In this document: piece after piece, positions 16,997 to 26,141 of the stretch
How the letters are laid out: the number at the start of each line of letters is the position of its first letter
How positions within the stretch are numbered: position 1 is the stretch's first letter
Source of the DNA: Vibrio gelatinilyticus
GTDB taxonomy: Bacteria > Pseudomonadota > Gammaproteobacteria > Enterobacterales > Vibrionaceae
Direction: 5' to 3'
DNA length: 64,000 bases
NCBI RefSeq assembly: GCF_022836845.1
Contig: NZ_JAJNNZ010000014.1
Location: forward strand, 1-64,000
Notes under the pieces: model-generated
The model's database searches: none
What the model saw: the letters and a program-made list of their open reading frames with translations, nothing else
What the model was told of the DNA's origin: nothing
Translations under genes and position numbers: made by a program

Positions 16997-18034
16997 TTAA
17001 AGGCTTACGTTTGCACGTAGGAAAAGCTTGTCATCGTCTTCTGAAGTAAATTTGTAGTCAGTAACAAGTTCTAAGTGCTCATTCAAGCGGTAAGACGCGC
17101 CGATAGTGACCCAGTCGTCTTCTGTGTAAGAGCGACCAACTTCAGTAAAATTGTACTCTTCTGAGTTATAAGTAGAAGAGATAGACAGGTTCATTGTCGC
17201 CTGGTATGCAATACCTAGTGCATAACCTGTTGTTTCTTCGTTAGCTGAGTTCATTGTCTCGACGTCCGCAAAATCATATTTTGCAGCAAAGTTGAATTTA
17301 TCGAATACAGCTACAGCACCTATGGTATACACTTTTTCGTTAGTGTTTTTTGCATCTGTAGAATATTCGCCTTTCGCGATATCTACATAAGTACCACCGA
17401 TAACCACAGGACCTACTGTCGCAGAACCGCCCACAGCCCATGCGTCATTTGAGTGTTCCCACGTTGCGCCGATGTCAAAATTCTCACCAAAGTAGTGATG
17501 GTTTAGCTGCTCATCGGTACACGTTGCTTCGTCAGCTTCTGCACTCAGACCATGCTCTTTTGAAATATCACCGAAACCTAAGTAGACATCCGCGATACCA
17601 CACTGTTTACCGAATGTCGTCACACCTGCTGCTGATTTGGCACCAAATACAAAACGGTCAACATAATTGATTGGCTCAACTTTAGTGTCGTAACCAACCC
17701 ACTGATAACGAGCTTCACCACCCATTAGGAGTGAGAAGCTATCCGTCACTGAATAACTAAGATCTGCACCCACTTTAAACATGTAGCTGTGTTCAAAACT
17801 GTTGTTTTTGTCGTCAAAAAGAACATTACCACCTAGCTCAGCACCCGCGTATGCCACACCTGAAAGCTTGTCGTTTTCAATGAAGTCATACAGGTTATTT
17901 GGTTTATCTGCCGTTGAAGACAATTCAGAGATGTTTGCTGCTGAAGACTGTTCTGCCGATACTGTTGCCGCATCCGATTCGGCTAATACTGGTGCTGACA
18001 AAATCATCGCGATAGCAATTGCTAGTTTTTTCAT
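16997..18034 (-). CDS. outer-membrane porin-like beta-barrel protein
   Basis: The 345-residue protein has a signal peptide (MKKLAIAIAMILSAPVLA) and then an acidic, alternating beta-strand sequence ending in FLRANVSL with aromatic and hydrophobic girdle residues. It resembles general Gram-negative porins of marine bacteria. It should form a diffusion channel in the outer membrane, and the single Cys pair near residues 130-165 is notable. Two CAGTA-like sites lie 98 and 213 bases upstream, so it appears to be co-regulated with the sulfatase and dehydrogenases. Confidence 0.82.
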   Translation of the reverse strand: MKKLAIAIAMILSAPVLAESDAATVSAEQSSAANISELSSTADKPNNLYDFIENDKLSGVAYAGAELGGNVLFDDKNNSFEHSYMFKVGADLSYSVTDSFSLLMGGEARYQWVGYDTKVEPINYVDRFVFGAKSAAGVTTFGKQCGIADVYLGFGDISKEHGLSAEADEATCTDEQLNHHYFGENFDIGATWEHSNDAWAVGGSATVGPVVIGGTYVDIAKGEYSTDAKNTNEKVYTIGAVAVFDKFNFAAKYDFADVETMNSANEETTGYALGIAYQATMNLSISSTYNSEEYNFTEVGRSYTEDDWVTIGASYRLNEHLELVTDYKFTSEDDDKLFLRANVSL

Positions 18035-18131
18035 TTCTTGTATCCCAATAGTAATGATGTTTACTTCTATGACTGAGCAAATATGCCCTTTCGATGGGAT
18101 TAATATTGAATGAATCGACGCGGTATAAATA

Positions 18132-18145
18132 CGGTAATATTACTG
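18132..18145. promoter_or_regulatory. CGGTA-N4-TACTG inverted repeat (site E, porin)
   Basis: CGGTAATATTACTG is an almost perfect palindrome about 100 bases upstream of the porin start. Confidence 0.65.
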
Positions 18146-18246
18146 AAAAAAATTGTATCTTAGTGTTATGACTCACAATTATGCAGAGGTTTAAAATGGC
18201 ATCCCTTTTATTTAAAGAACCCATTCATATCCAAAAAATATTAGTA

Positions 18247-18260
18247 CCGTATTTTTACTG
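18247..18260. promoter_or_regulatory. CCGTA-N4-TACTG inverted repeat (site F, porin, distal)
   Basis: CCGTATTTTTACTG is a weaker site 115 bases beyond site E in the porin upstream region. No other gene start is near, so it is probably an auxiliary site. Confidence 0.5.
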
Positions 18261-18340
18261 CACTTCTTTTAAAAATTACCGCTTAATATAAATGACATTT
18301 TTATAGCATTTACACACCTTGTTATGCATTACATTTTAAA

Positions 18341-18369
18341 AAAGCCGACTATCAGAAATAGTCGGCTTT
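18341..18369. terminator. terminator after the aldehyde dehydrogenase gene
   Basis: AAAGCCGACTAT/ATAGTCGGCTTT with a 5-base loop is flanked by A and T runs. On the minus strand it follows the aldehyde dehydrogenase stop by about 45 bases. Confidence 0.88.
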
Positions 18370-18415
18370 GTTTTATACCATCAGCGAGTTATTCCCTCGC
18401 CATTAACAGATGAGG

Positions 18416-19810
18416 TTAACCATTGAGCAGCTGTGCAATCATTTGTTTCACCTCATTATCACCGGGTACAAACATCTGCTTCACTAGCGTATGGTTTCCC
18501 GTTTTAAGTACCGTTTTGACATGAGAGAAGGTGTGAAAGCCTTCAATACCATGATAGGCCCCGATACCTGACTCTCTCACTCCACCAAACGGAGCATCGT
18601 CAACCGATGCATGGAACAAAGCATCATTGATACACATGCCTCCAGATCTTACATGTTTTGTCACCCACAACTGCCTTTCTTCTGACTCAGACATCAGATA
18701 AAGGGCCAATGGATTTGGATTGCTCTCAATGATCTGCAACGCTTCATCGAACGTTTGATAGGTCACTACAGGTAACAGTGGGCCAAAGATTTCATTGGTC
18801 ATCACGAGAGACTCAGCGGCTGGATTAATGATAAGCTGTGTCGAGATCAGACGGTCTTCAAACCGGTACCCGTTAGGGTGGCACGATACGATTCGCTCTG
18901 CTTTATTCTGCGCTTCTTCAAGATAACTATGAAGTCGGGTCAATTGCCCCTCTGTGGCCAGTGACGTCATTTCGGGTGAATCCACTCCTTCACTAAATAG
19001 CTGCTGGTATTGCACGGTATACTCATCAATAAACTCTTCTAGTTTATTGTCTGGAATCAGCACGTAGTCTGGTGCAATGCAATACTGACCATTATTGGCA
19101 CTCTTACCGACAACAATTCGCTCAACCGCCTTAGAAATTGATATCGTGTCATCGATGAGCACTGGAGACTTACCACCTAACTCTAACGTTACCGGGGTGA
19201 GATTGTCGGCCGCCGCTTTCATTACCAGACGCCCCACGGTTGTCGATCCGGTAAATAAAATATGGTCAAATGGTAACGCACTGAATTGAGCCGCGATGTC
19301 CGCTTCCCCTTCAATAATGCACACTTCTGTTTCGTCGAACTCTGTCGCCAATGCAGTCTTCAACGCAGCATTGAGGTTGGGTGTAAACTCACTCATTTTG
19401 ATGAGTGCGCGGTTACCTGCTGCAAGAGCCGTCGTCAACGGATTGATCGTAACCATTAACGGCGCGTTCCATGTACTGATAATACCGACCACACCTTTTG
19501 GCTGATAAGTTACACTCGCTTCTGATGTACTGGCAAGCAATACTCCTGGATTGCGCACGGAGGGTTGCATCCACTGTTCAAGGTTTTCGAGTGTATAATG
19601 GATGTTGTTTACAATGGGTAGGATTTCTAGCATGGTATCTTGCAGACTGCGTTGGCCAAAGTCCTTGGCAATATTTGCTGCAAACACATCGATATTACCG
19701 AGTAGAATGCGCTTCAGTTTTTGAATTCTATCGACGCGTTGCTCCAATGTAGGATTCGTATCTTCCTGAAATGCATCTTGTGTTTGTTGAAACCGTTCGT
19801 TTAAATTCAT
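18416..19810 (-). CDS. aldehyde dehydrogenase, coniferyl-aldehyde/class 3 type
   Basis: This 464-residue NAD(P)-dependent enzyme oxidises an aldehyde to the acid. The catalytic Glu is in LELGGKSPVL and the catalytic Cys in NNGQYCIAPDY, the class 3 pattern shared with coniferyl and fatty aldehyde dehydrogenases. The length lacks the extra N-terminal region of class 1/2 enzymes, as expected. ATG 19810 is preferred to a GTG four codons earlier. Site G lies 60-75 bases upstream, linking it to the sulfatase regulon. It is a natural partner of the SDR in a two-step alcohol oxidation. Confidence 0.88.
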   Translation of the reverse strand: MNLNERFQQTQDAFQEDTNPTLEQRVDRIQKLKRILLGNIDVFAANIAKDFGQRSLQDTMLEILPIVNNIHYTLENLEQWMQPSVRNPGVLLASTSEASVTYQPKGVVGIISTWNAPLMVTINPLTTALAAGNRALIKMSEFTPNLNAALKTALATEFDETEVCIIEGEADIAAQFSALPFDHILFTGSTTVGRLVMKAAADNLTPVTLELGGKSPVLIDDTISISKAVERIVVGKSANNGQYCIAPDYVLIPDNKLEEFIDEYTVQYQQLFSEGVDSPEMTSLATEGQLTRLHSYLEEAQNKAERIVSCHPNGYRFEDRLISTQLIINPAAESLVMTNEIFGPLLPVVTYQTFDEALQIIESNPNPLALYLMSESEERQLWVTKHVRSGGMCINDALFHASVDDAPFGGVRESGIGAYHGIEGFHTFSHVKTVLKTGNHTLVKQMFVPGDNEVKQMIAQLLNG

Positions 19811-19868
19811 AGTGTTTTCCACGTTGTTGGCGTTGCTTCAATAGACTATAAATTCGCAGCAAACTCAT

Positions 19869-19883
19869 CAGTAATAATTACTG
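19869..19883. promoter_or_regulatory. CAGTA-N5-TACTG inverted repeat (site G, aldehyde dehydrogenase)
   Basis: CAGTAATAATTACTG is a fully symmetrical 15-base palindrome about 60 bases upstream of the aldehyde dehydrogenase start, the best single example of the motif. Confidence 0.7.
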
Positions 19884-19965
19884 CAATCGGCTTTATAGCG
19901 AACTGTGCTCTCTGCTTCTTTGAAGCGTTCTATTATTAGCGGTATTCATACAGACACCAAATAAC

Positions 19966-19991
19966 AAAAACGCCCAGTAAACTGAGCGCTT
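19966..19991 (-). terminator. terminator after the glycine-zipper gene
   Basis: An imperfect GCGCTCAG/CTGGGCGT stem followed on the minus strand by TTTTTG lies about 35 bases after the stop codon of the glycine-zipper gene. Confidence 0.7.
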
Positions 19992-20026
19992 CTAAAAATA
20001 TACTTGAGTATCGGTGTCGCTAATGA

Positions 20027-20464
20027 TCAGTTAAGCGCAACGTATTTACGTTCAATCATACAGTTGCGAAGTACTACCTTGTAGTTTTCTAAGTTCTTTT
20101 GTTGCTGAGCACTTTGATTTCCTTTACCCGCTACTCGACCTACGAGTAAACCACCTGCTGCACCAACTTTCGCTGCATCAGATCCACTGCCACCAGAAAT
20201 TGCTCCTACAGCGGCTCCCGCGGCTGCGCCTTTTAGTAGACCGCGCACCCCACTGCCTTTTGCCTCAACCACTTCTTCCTGAGTTTGATTGGCCAGGTTT
20301 TGACAATAAGACAATTCTTCCTTGGCGACCTCTTTGGTTACATTGTCATAATTGAAAATCAGTTTTGATCTTTGGTCAATGATATCACCACCTCTTTCCT
20401 GCTCTTGAGCCAGGGCTGAGCAAGACAACGTAACTAACACTCCTGCTAGGATAATCTTCTTCAT
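20027..20464 (-). CDS. secreted glycine-zipper protein
   Basis: The 145-residue protein has a signal peptide (MKKIILAGVLVTLSCSALA) and a central Gly/Ala-rich stretch (about residues 72-113, GLLKGAAAGAAVGAISGGSG). This has the small-residue spacing of glycine-zipper membrane domains of outer-membrane-associated proteins. Two Cys lie at about 54 and 135. CAGTA site H is 64 bases upstream, so it joins the same regulon. The function of these proteins is poorly known. Confidence 0.8.
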   Translation of the reverse strand: MKKIILAGVLVTLSCSALAQEQERGGDIIDQRSKLIFNYDNVTKEVAKEELSYCQNLANQTQEEVVEAKGSGVRGLLKGAAAGAAVGAISGGSGSDAAKVGAAGGLLVGRVAGKGNQSAQQQKNLENYKVVLRNCMIERKYVALN

Positions 20465-20527
20465 CTTATTTCTACTCTGCTAATCAAATATTTTAAGCAT
20501 AATGCACGCTGTTTTATATTTGATATA

Positions 20528-20541
20528 CAGTAAAATTACTG
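20528..20541. promoter_or_regulatory. CAGTA-N4-TACTG inverted repeat (site H, glycine-zipper gene)
   Basis: CAGTAAAATTACTG, fully symmetrical in its half-sites, lies about 65 bases upstream of the glycine-zipper gene. Confidence 0.65.
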
Positions 20542-20814
20542 GTTTCCCCCAACATCTAAATGTCTATGTATTGAATGGTTTCAACCATTTTCCATAGTAT
20601 TGAGATACACAATAAAATAAATGCAGTCGTGTTTTTCTATCTTGTGCTTAGTGTTCAATAAAAAACTATTTATTCCGACCAAGCCAATTATCGATAACCG
20701 CATGTTAAAAGCGATTAATGCATCGGCTAATGGAGAGTGCTAACAACATAGTAATTCAACGCACTATAGAGTGGACTATACTTGGCTACAGTCATTTGAA
20801 ACGGTGTCAGCGAT

Positions 20815-21450
20815 ATGAAAACCTCCCTTCTACTTATTGTATTGATATCTGTAAGTAACATAGCCTACGCGAACCAGTATGAAAGCTTATACAAAGATGA
20901 TATCAACTTAACGTATGACGATCTTGTTATGGATGTAAGAGGCTATAAGGTCCCCACTAGAGCCGCTTTTCGTGGTTGGGTTATTATGAATAACGCTCAG
21001 GATAAAGTGGATAAAATTGGCCGTCAGTTGCTTGAAGCTGGCGTGAAGGTGGAAGACACGATGCCGCTTCATTTGGTTCTACTTCAGGGCACGGATTGGG
21101 TGCTCAATGGCACGTCAGTTTTTACAATGCCCCGCGCTAGCCACGTGCAAAGTATGATCAATACGATTTTATTCATCCAAAATTTCGTAGAGCCTGAAAT
21201 TGGTGTCGTGATCCCTGTTTCTGGCGAAAGAACCACCTATTACAACCAAAGTGCTGGAGGTGCGGCACGCAGTAAGCACATGGACTTTTGTGCGCTAGAC
21301 TTGGTGCCAGCCGAAGAAATTAGCCGCTCTGAGCTGCATAAAAAATTGAAAGAAATCTATCGCACCGTTGGTAAAGAACACAAAATGGGACTTGGGCTAT
21401 ATTCAGGGGTTCGCTTTCACATTGATACCTGTGGCTATAGAAACTGGTGA
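20815..21450 (+). CDS. secreted M15-like peptidase (D-Ala-D-Ala carboxypeptidase type)
   Basis: The 211-residue protein has a signal peptide ending near NIAYA. Its C-terminal half has the zinc-peptidase pattern SKHMDFCALD (S-x-H-x6-D) and a final HIDTCGY that supplies another ligand. This matches the M15/VanY-like hedgehog-fold metallopeptidases that trim peptidoglycan peptides. Its strongly upstream-biased gap (20542-20814) holds no CAGTA site, so it does not appear to belong to the neighbouring regulon. Confidence 0.7.
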   Translation: MKTSLLLIVLISVSNIAYANQYESLYKDDINLTYDDLVMDVRGYKVPTRAAFRGWVIMNNAQDKVDKIGRQLLEAGVKVEDTMPLHLVLLQGTDWVLNGTSVFTMPRASHVQSMINTILFIQNFVEPEIGVVIPVSGERTTYYNQSAGGAARSKHMDFCALDLVPAEEISRSELHKKLKEIYRTVGKEHKMGLGLYSGVRFHIDTCGYRNW

Positions 21451-21720
21451 TTAATTTAGTCTTGGTAAGCCCCCTGTTCTGCCTAATTTTGACTTATCCT
21501 TCGCCTTTCTAAGTAATGAAATTCACTCACCCTGATGTTTAATTAAGGGTGAGCAGTGGTCTCTTTTTCGACAAAATTCCTACCAATATATTTTCTCGAA
21601 ATCGACATCATCCATTCGACATTAATTCGACATTTCTTTTATTAAACTCCCAAGAACGTTTCACGCCCCTAAGCCGAGTTGACACACGGTTATCATCTAA
21701 AAGCTTGCTAGTCCTAGTCT

Positions 21721-22341
21721 ATGCAATATAGCCCTAAAGCGGCAGCCAGTTTCACGACTAACCCCACCCACATTAATATCGGGGTTAATTGGCACAAATA
21801 CGCTTCTGGCGCATTTGAGCCGTACTATTTGAATGGCTACAACAATGATGGTGACGCGTATTTAATGGGTTTATACGGTAACTTTAATATCAATATCGCA
21901 CACTCCTTTCTCCTTGAAGGAGACGCCAACTTCGCGACAAAGTTAGATACGGGCATTGATAAATGGAGCCTTGGAGCAGGTTTTGTACCGTTCAATAATG
22001 GGATTATCTCGCTCCCTTTATCTTGTGGTGTAGTGAACAATCATGCCTCAACCACAGACGAAACAGTAGATCACAACAAATCAGAAATGGCGCCCTATTG
22101 TAAAGCAAGACTTTCAGCTGTTATTGCTCCTAGGTGGTTGGCCGATGTTGCTGTTCACTATGAGGCATTCGATAGCGCTAGAACCGTACTGAGCATTAAC
22201 AATACCTTTGACTGGAGCTTTAGTCTGTTTTCCATCCCTGTACTCGACAGTTTTCATCCGTCCTTTGGAATCGACTTTGCCACAAGGCAGAGCTCTGAAT
22301 TCATCTATCGTATTGGCTTCAAATTCGACTTTTCGCGCTAG
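21721..22341 (+). CDS. outer-membrane beta-barrel-like protein lacking a signal peptide
   Basis: The 206-residue sequence alternates polar and hydrophobic residues in strands (INIGVNWHKYASG, DAYLMGLYGNFNINI) and ends in FIYRIGFKFDFSR, close to an outer-membrane insertion signal. No signal peptide is present. A TAG precedes the ATG by one codon, and the frame one base over ends with the hydrophobic run SLLVLVYAI just before it. A frameshift that separated a signal peptide from the barrel is possible. No good ribosome binding site is seen, so the gene may be broken. Confidence 0.5.
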   Translation: MQYSPKAAASFTTNPTHINIGVNWHKYASGAFEPYYLNGYNNDGDAYLMGLYGNFNINIAHSFLLEGDANFATKLDTGIDKWSLGAGFVPFNNGIISLPLSCGVVNNHASTTDETVDHNKSEMAPYCKARLSAVIAPRWLADVAVHYEAFDSARTVLSINNTFDWSFSLFSIPVLDSFHPSFGIDFATRQSSEFIYRIGFKFDFSR

Positions 22342-22527
22342 CCATAGGTTGTATGCATTAACTTTTGCTTGCATCTCATTAACTCTATGATGCAAGCGGT
22401 TTCCTTATGGTTATCCACCGTTTTTGTTGATATCTATCGACACAACGGTTGGTTTCCCCATAGAGAAACCGTCATGCAAATCTGTCAATTTTTGGACCAT
22501 ACCTATCCACATCACTAACCACTTTGT

Positions 22528-23937
22528 TTAGGTATAGCCAATCAGCGCAGGCAGCCACAGTACAATACCAGGCATTGCGATTAATACCGCTATAGTAATG
22601 ACATCTGCAACGAAAAACGGCAAACATCCGCGAAAAACATCTTGTACCGAACACTCAGGTCTGACTCCGGCAACCACAAAACAGTTCAAGCCTATTGGAG
22701 GGGTGATGAGGCACAGTTCGGCCATTTTTACTACAATGATACCGAACCAAATTGCGCAGCCTACCCCTGATACTCCAAAGGCTGAATCCACCGCTGCAAC
22801 ATCGGCACCGCCATTTAGGGCGATCACAGCAGGATAAACAACGGGCAGCGTTAATAACAGCATACCAATCGCATCCATAAACATACCCAACACGGCATAA
22901 GCACAAAGTATGAGCAAAAGCGTTAGCATTGGGCTTTGCTCTAAACTGACGATCCAGTCAGAAAATACACTGGGTAGATCGGCAAACCCTAGAAAACGCA
23001 CGTAGATCAAGACACCCCAAATAATGGCAAAAATCATTGCCGATAGTTTGGCGGTTTCCATAAGTGAACTTTTTATCTCTTTCCAACGGCTACCATGATA
23101 CAGCGCAATCATTAAGATAAGCGTTGCCCCTAATGCACCAGCTTCTGTTGGCGTTCCAACGCCGCCATAAATGCAGACAACAATAATGCCGATGACAGCA
23201 AAGATGGGCAGTGCTCCCGGTATCGACTCAAAACGTTGCTTCCAACTATATCCTTTTACCGGGGGTCCAAAATCTTTTCTTGTCAATGCAAGAAAGATCA
23301 CCAGCCCACCATAGATAAGCGCTGACACCGCCCCGGGAATAAAGCCGGCCATTAGCAGTGCTCCCACGTCTTGTTCAACAATGATGGCGTAAATCACCAA
23401 GATCGCCGAAGGTGGTATAAGCGAGGCCAGTGTTCCACCAGCGGCAACAACACCTGCAGCAAATCGCTTGTCATATCCGAGCTTTAACATCTCAGGCACA
23501 GCAATTCGTGCAAACACCGCCGATGTGGCAACCGATGCACCCGACACAGCCGCAAACCCTGCTGTCGAGAATACAGTTGCAACACCCATACCTCCCGGTA
23601 GCCACCCAACCCACCGCTTGGCGGCTTCAAACAAAGAACGGGTCAAACCAGCATGGTAGGCTAAAAAGCCTATTAAAATGAATGTAGGTATGAGGGATAA
23701 CGCAAGGGACGATACTTTCGAGTGAGGTATAGTGCCCGCCATCTTCACGGCAACCATAAACCCCCTTTCAAATCCAAGTTTTGCTGAGAAAATCCATACT
23801 AAACCCAAAAAACCTGCCGTTGCAGCTGCGAATGCGACTCTTACTCCGAGAACAACAAATAACAGCATTGCTCCTGAGACCCATAAACCAATCTCGATCG
23901 AGTCCATCGAAGCCATTATTTCAATTAACTGCGTCAT
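22528..23937 (-). CDS. TRAP transporter large permease (DctM type)
   Basis: This 469-residue inner-membrane protein has about 12-13 hydrophobic segments and family motifs such as GGTLASLIPPSAILVIY and GVGTPTEAGALGA. It is the ion-coupled translocating subunit of a tripartite ATP-independent periplasmic transporter. Its ATG overlaps the small-permease stop (TAATG). With the binding protein upstream it forms a dctP-dctQ-dctM operon. No enzyme gene in the neighbourhood identifies the organic acid carried. Confidence 0.92.
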   Translation of the reverse strand: MTQLIEIMASMDSIEIGLWVSGAMLLFVVLGVRVAFAAATAGFLGLVWIFSAKLGFERGFMVAVKMAGTIPHSKVSSLALSLIPTFILIGFLAYHAGLTRSLFEAAKRWVGWLPGGMGVATVFSTAGFAAVSGASVATSAVFARIAVPEMLKLGYDKRFAAGVVAAGGTLASLIPPSAILVIYAIIVEQDVGALLMAGFIPGAVSALIYGGLVIFLALTRKDFGPPVKGYSWKQRFESIPGALPIFAVIGIIVVCIYGGVGTPTEAGALGATLILMIALYHGSRWKEIKSSLMETAKLSAMIFAIIWGVLIYVRFLGFADLPSVFSDWIVSLEQSPMLTLLLILCAYAVLGMFMDAIGMLLLTLPVVYPAVIALNGGADVAAVDSAFGVSGVGCAIWFGIIVVKMAELCLITPPIGLNCFVVAGVRPECSVQDVFRGCLPFFVADVITIAVLIAMPGIVLWLPALIGYT

Positions 23938-24557
23938 TATTTTCCCACCGAGTCGTTAGGATTACTCACACTTTCTGCTTCTTTTTTTGCCACCTCAAAA
24001 GCAGACTCTATTAGGGGGACTGCGACTGGGTGATGTTCTCCATTGCGTAATGCTCGGGTATACCCCCACAGCTGTAATAACAGCCGCAACGCGAGGATGG
24101 TAAAGGCCACTGGAACAACCAGTTTTGCTGGCCAGGTAGGCAAGTTAATATCAAGAGAAGAATCGCCAATCGAATAGGCACGCCAAAAATGCAGGTAAGA
24201 CCCGTAGATGAGGACCAATGTAACAACAAACATCAACAGTGTCGTAACAAGTTCGGTAAACCACAGCCAACGTCCGTGAAAGCGCCCGACAATAATATCC
24301 ATACGAATATGCCCACCTAGCCGCTGAGTATAAGCGATACCCAAAAAGGCAATAAATGCCATGGCTTGTTCTACCCAATCAATATAACCACTAATCGGTG
24401 ATGAGAATAACCAACGCCCCAACACGTTAATGGTTGCCATAGCCACCAAACAAAGAATCACCAAACCTGCGGCCAGATTTAAAGACGATTCAACTCGAAA
24501 AAACCAACGATCAGCCAAACTCAGGGCTGATTCATCATTTCGTACAGACGCAGACAT
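23937..24557 (-). CDS. TRAP transporter small permease (DctQ type)
   Basis: The 206-residue protein has four membrane segments (about 28-50, 65-83, 105-128 and 148-168) with the family pattern WVEQAMAFIAFLGIAY. It pairs with the large permease. A hairpin followed by GTTTTTA lies between it and the binding-protein gene, which may lower permease expression relative to the binding protein. Confidence 0.9.
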   Translation of the reverse strand: MSASVRNDESALSLADRWFFRVESSLNLAAGLVILCLVAMATINVLGRWLFSSPISGYIDWVEQAMAFIAFLGIAYTQRLGGHIRMDIIVGRFHGRWLWFTELVTTLLMFVVTLVLIYGSYLHFWRAYSIGDSSLDINLPTWPAKLVVPVAFTILALRLLLQLWGYTRALRNGEHHPVAVPLIESAFEVAKKEAESVSNPNDSVGK

Positions 24558-24607
24558 ACCTTACTTCCTTTTATCGGTACACAAACTGACAGTGATTGAT
24601 GCACATA

Positions 24608-24632
24608 AAAACGGTGCCAATGGTCAGGCACC
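24608..24632 (-). terminator. attenuator-like hairpin between binding-protein and permease genes
   Basis: On the minus strand GGTGCC-8 bases-GGCACC is followed by GTTTTTAT. The short stem makes partial termination more likely than complete termination, consistent with excess binding protein. Confidence 0.55.
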
Positions 24633-24657
24633 GGCACCGGAAACTCGATAGTTGTTG

Positions 24658-25665
24658 TTATTTTTGTGCGAATTGCTTTTCAGTGAAATCAAACAGCGCC
24701 TGGGAATCAAACCTATCTTTGTATTTGTCTACCCAATCTTGACGAACTGAGGCCGCGAGATCATTAAGCTTCAGTGTTTGATCTGGTGTAAAGGTGACTT
24801 GAGTGACTTTTTCTTGTGCGATTGCTGCGTCAAATTTTGCGGTGGTATTCTGCTCGTAATTCTCAACGTAATACGCCAACGCTTCATCAACGGAACCTAA
24901 CAACGCTTCTTTATGTGCTGGCTTTAGCATTTCAAGCGCTTCACTATTCACAACCACCGGACAATTAGCAGATCCCAAGTTTAAGTTTGTTGTCACCCAG
25001 TTTGCCACTTTGTAGGAATTTGTAGCTAGGTGAGCATGAGGGGCAAACGAAGCCGCATCAATGACGCCAGAATCCATCGATTGTCTAACCTCAGAAAAAG
25101 GAACACTGGTTTTCACCGCACCCAACTTTCCTAATACACCCATGATACCCCCGGGACCACGTACTCTCAGCCCGTCGAAATGTTCAAGGGAACTCATTTC
25201 ATCACTCTTACTAGCAATGTTGTACTGCGGCAGTGGTGTTGGCATGAGCAACGTAGCGTTCCACCTTGCCAAGTCTTTTGTTACTTCAGGATGTTTGAAC
25301 ACTTCCATGTAGATTTCACCGACACGAGCTAAAGACACATCTTTAGAAAAAGGCAATTCCGTTACCGTAATTGTTGGGTTTTTATCGGTGTGATAAAAAG
25401 AACAAAACTGCGCCATTTCAAATGCGCCAAAAGAGATCCCATCAAGATTTTCGCGAGACTTAGAGAGCCCACCGTATGAGAGTTTTAATTTGAATTCTCC
25501 ATTGGTTTTTTGCTCAACGAGCTCTGCCAGTTTTTCGACATTTTCAGTAAATGCGCGGCGCTTGCCCCATAGTGACACGTTCCATTCTGTCGCAGCTTGA
25601 ACATCAGCCACTACCATACCTGTCAACACCAAAGATGTTGCCAACACCGTATTCAATCCTTTCAT
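24658..25665 (-). CDS. TRAP transporter periplasmic substrate-binding protein (DctP type)
   Basis: The 335-residue protein begins with a signal peptide ending near ADVQA and has the DctP-family body. It includes RVRGPGGIMGVLGKLGAVKT with the Arg that normally contacts a carboxylate, then a VNSEALEML stretch. It captures an organic anion in the periplasm and delivers it to the two permease subunits. It is the first gene of its operon, with a strong AAGGAGAAG site before the ATG. Confidence 0.92.
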   Translation of the reverse strand: MKGLNTVLATSLVLTGMVVADVQAATEWNVSLWGKRRAFTENVEKLAELVEQKTNGEFKLKLSYGGLSKSRENLDGISFGAFEMAQFCSFYHTDKNPTITVTELPFSKDVSLARVGEIYMEVFKHPEVTKDLARWNATLLMPTPLPQYNIASKSDEMSSLEHFDGLRVRGPGGIMGVLGKLGAVKTSVPFSEVRQSMDSGVIDAASFAPHAHLATNSYKVANWVTTNLNLGSANCPVVVNSEALEMLKPAHKEALLGSVDEALAYYVENYEQNTTAKFDAAIAQEKVTQVTFTPDQTLKLNDLAASVRQDWVDKYKDRFDSQALFDFTEKQFAQK

Positions 25666-25985
25666 TCACTTCTCCTTGCGATAAGTCATCGTTGCTAATC
25701 CACAGCTAAAATGACATTCAATATAATGCTGACTCAGCGAGTCATTAACACGAGAGTCAAAGTAACTTAATGATAAGCGTAGAATAATTCTCAAATAGTG
25801 CTGTTTTTTTTACCAATTTTGATACATGAGCAGGAAATTGATTCGTCGAAGTGCAGACAATAAAGTGCTGACAATAAGTTGATAACGCAATGGAGTAAGT
25901 ATGTGCCTATGACCATATTTAAGTCTATTTATTAATTATGATATGAAAGTAGGAACATAATATGCCCAGATACAAAGGAGGCGAC

Positions 25986-26141
25986 ATGTCTCTGCTTAGT
26001 GAATTTTCGCAAACCTACGTAAATGGGGTGGATACCCACAACGTGACAATAGCGTATGTTGGGAACCCACCAGCTCTAGTGAAATTGAATACTAAAAAAT
26101 TCTTTCTTTGTCTGTTGAATAGCAACCAAGCATCGTGCTGA
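25986..26141 (+). CDS. possible 51-residue small protein
   Basis: The frame encodes MSLLSEFSQTYVNGVD and ends in NSNQASC. A perfect AAGGAGG lies six bases before the ATG, which is unusually strong for this window. No family is recognised and there is no signal peptide or membrane segment. It stands alone in a 1.3-kb gene-poor stretch and may be a true small protein or a leftover 5' end of a lost gene. Confidence 0.4.
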   Translation: MSLLSEFSQTYVNGVDTHNVTIAYVGNPPALVKLNTKKFFLCLLNSNQASC

